Positions 63,980-64,000 of a stretch of DNA of 64,000 nucleotides are shown piece after piece. The stretch comes from Clostridiaceae bacterium (GTDB lineage Bacteria > Bacillota > Clostridia > Lachnospirales > Lachnospiraceae). Below the pieces are notes generated by a model. The model made no database searches. It was not told the origin of the DNA and saw nothing but the letters and a program-made list of their open reading frames with translations. The DNA is taken from the NCBI GenBank assembly GCA_910575795.1, contig CAJTGE010000002.1:124001-188000 (forward strand). The letters run 5' to 3'. A program made the translations under genes and the position numbers. Numbering within the stretch: the first letter of the stretch is position 1; every line of letters starts with the position of its first letter.

Positions 63980-64000
63980 CGTTTTTTAACCTCAGGTCTG

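Overview
The window looks like a chromosomal segment of a spore-forming Firmicute of the Lachnospiraceae (Clostridium cluster XIVa) type. The grounds are an intact Spo0A, SpoIIID, a DUF4250 protein, a DUF5721-type protein, an AGCS symporter, a glycogen synthase and the style of RpoB/RpoC. This is inference from gene families; no rRNA or tRNA gene was seen.

Region 1 (1-10.3 kb) is a plus-strand surface-glycan or lipid-glycosylation operon. It holds the end of an acyltransferase, a pair of small DMT-type membrane proteins, a polyprenyl-phosphate glycosyltransferase, a PglD-like acetyltransferase, an ATP-grasp enzyme, an epimerase, a phosphoesterase, a large membrane protein, and NeuD-NeuB-NeuC for a nonulosonic (sialic-type) acid. 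Two genes are broken by one-base shifts in homopolymers (G8 at 1945-1952, T5 at 6022-6026). No NeuA (CMP-sugar synthetase) is in view.

Region 2 (10.3-21.1 kb) is accessory. It has an Rpn-type nuclease/transposase gene, a complete Eco1-like (type II-A) retron (N-glycosidase-like effector, candidate msr-msd RNA, reverse transcriptase), asparagine synthase and a permease on the minus strand, then about 3.5 kb of fold-back repeats, gene remnants (paralogue tail, GHKL kinase tail) and two unfamiliar genes. rpoB-rpoC (21.2-28.9 kb) follow directly with their own promoter and no ribosomal-protein genes upstream.

Region 3 (29-55 kb) is mostly core: amidase, BCCT transporter, spo0A, glgA, HD protein, DUF212 protein, a maf-HAD-PPIase-NagZ-DUF5721 run, M14 peptidase, spoIIID, PrcB lipoprotein, small proteins, cardiolipin synthase, plsC, pheA, DUF815 ATPase, Ppx/GppA and polyphosphate kinase. 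The last genes form a tight run joining phospholipid, phenylalanine and polyphosphate metabolism.

Region 4 (55-64 kb) has an AGCS symporter and a minus-strand ABC transporter whose permease gene is split in two by a 4.8-kb element carrying a large serine recombinase, a coupled 54-aa protein, a 506-aa tail-anchored protein of unknown function and a decayed AAA-ATPase gene. Joining the two permease halves across a shared TT core restores one in-frame 262-aa protein of normal family length, which defines the element ends to the base.

Throughout, at least six families of palindromic, non-autonomous (MITE-like) repeats are scattered. Several have clear target-site duplications and two are nested inside another. 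Three of the families share a similar central sequence although their ends differ. Gene-free stretches over 300 bases are described under the features they contain; 28865-29159 and 56978-57271 hold only a promoter and a terminator respectively.
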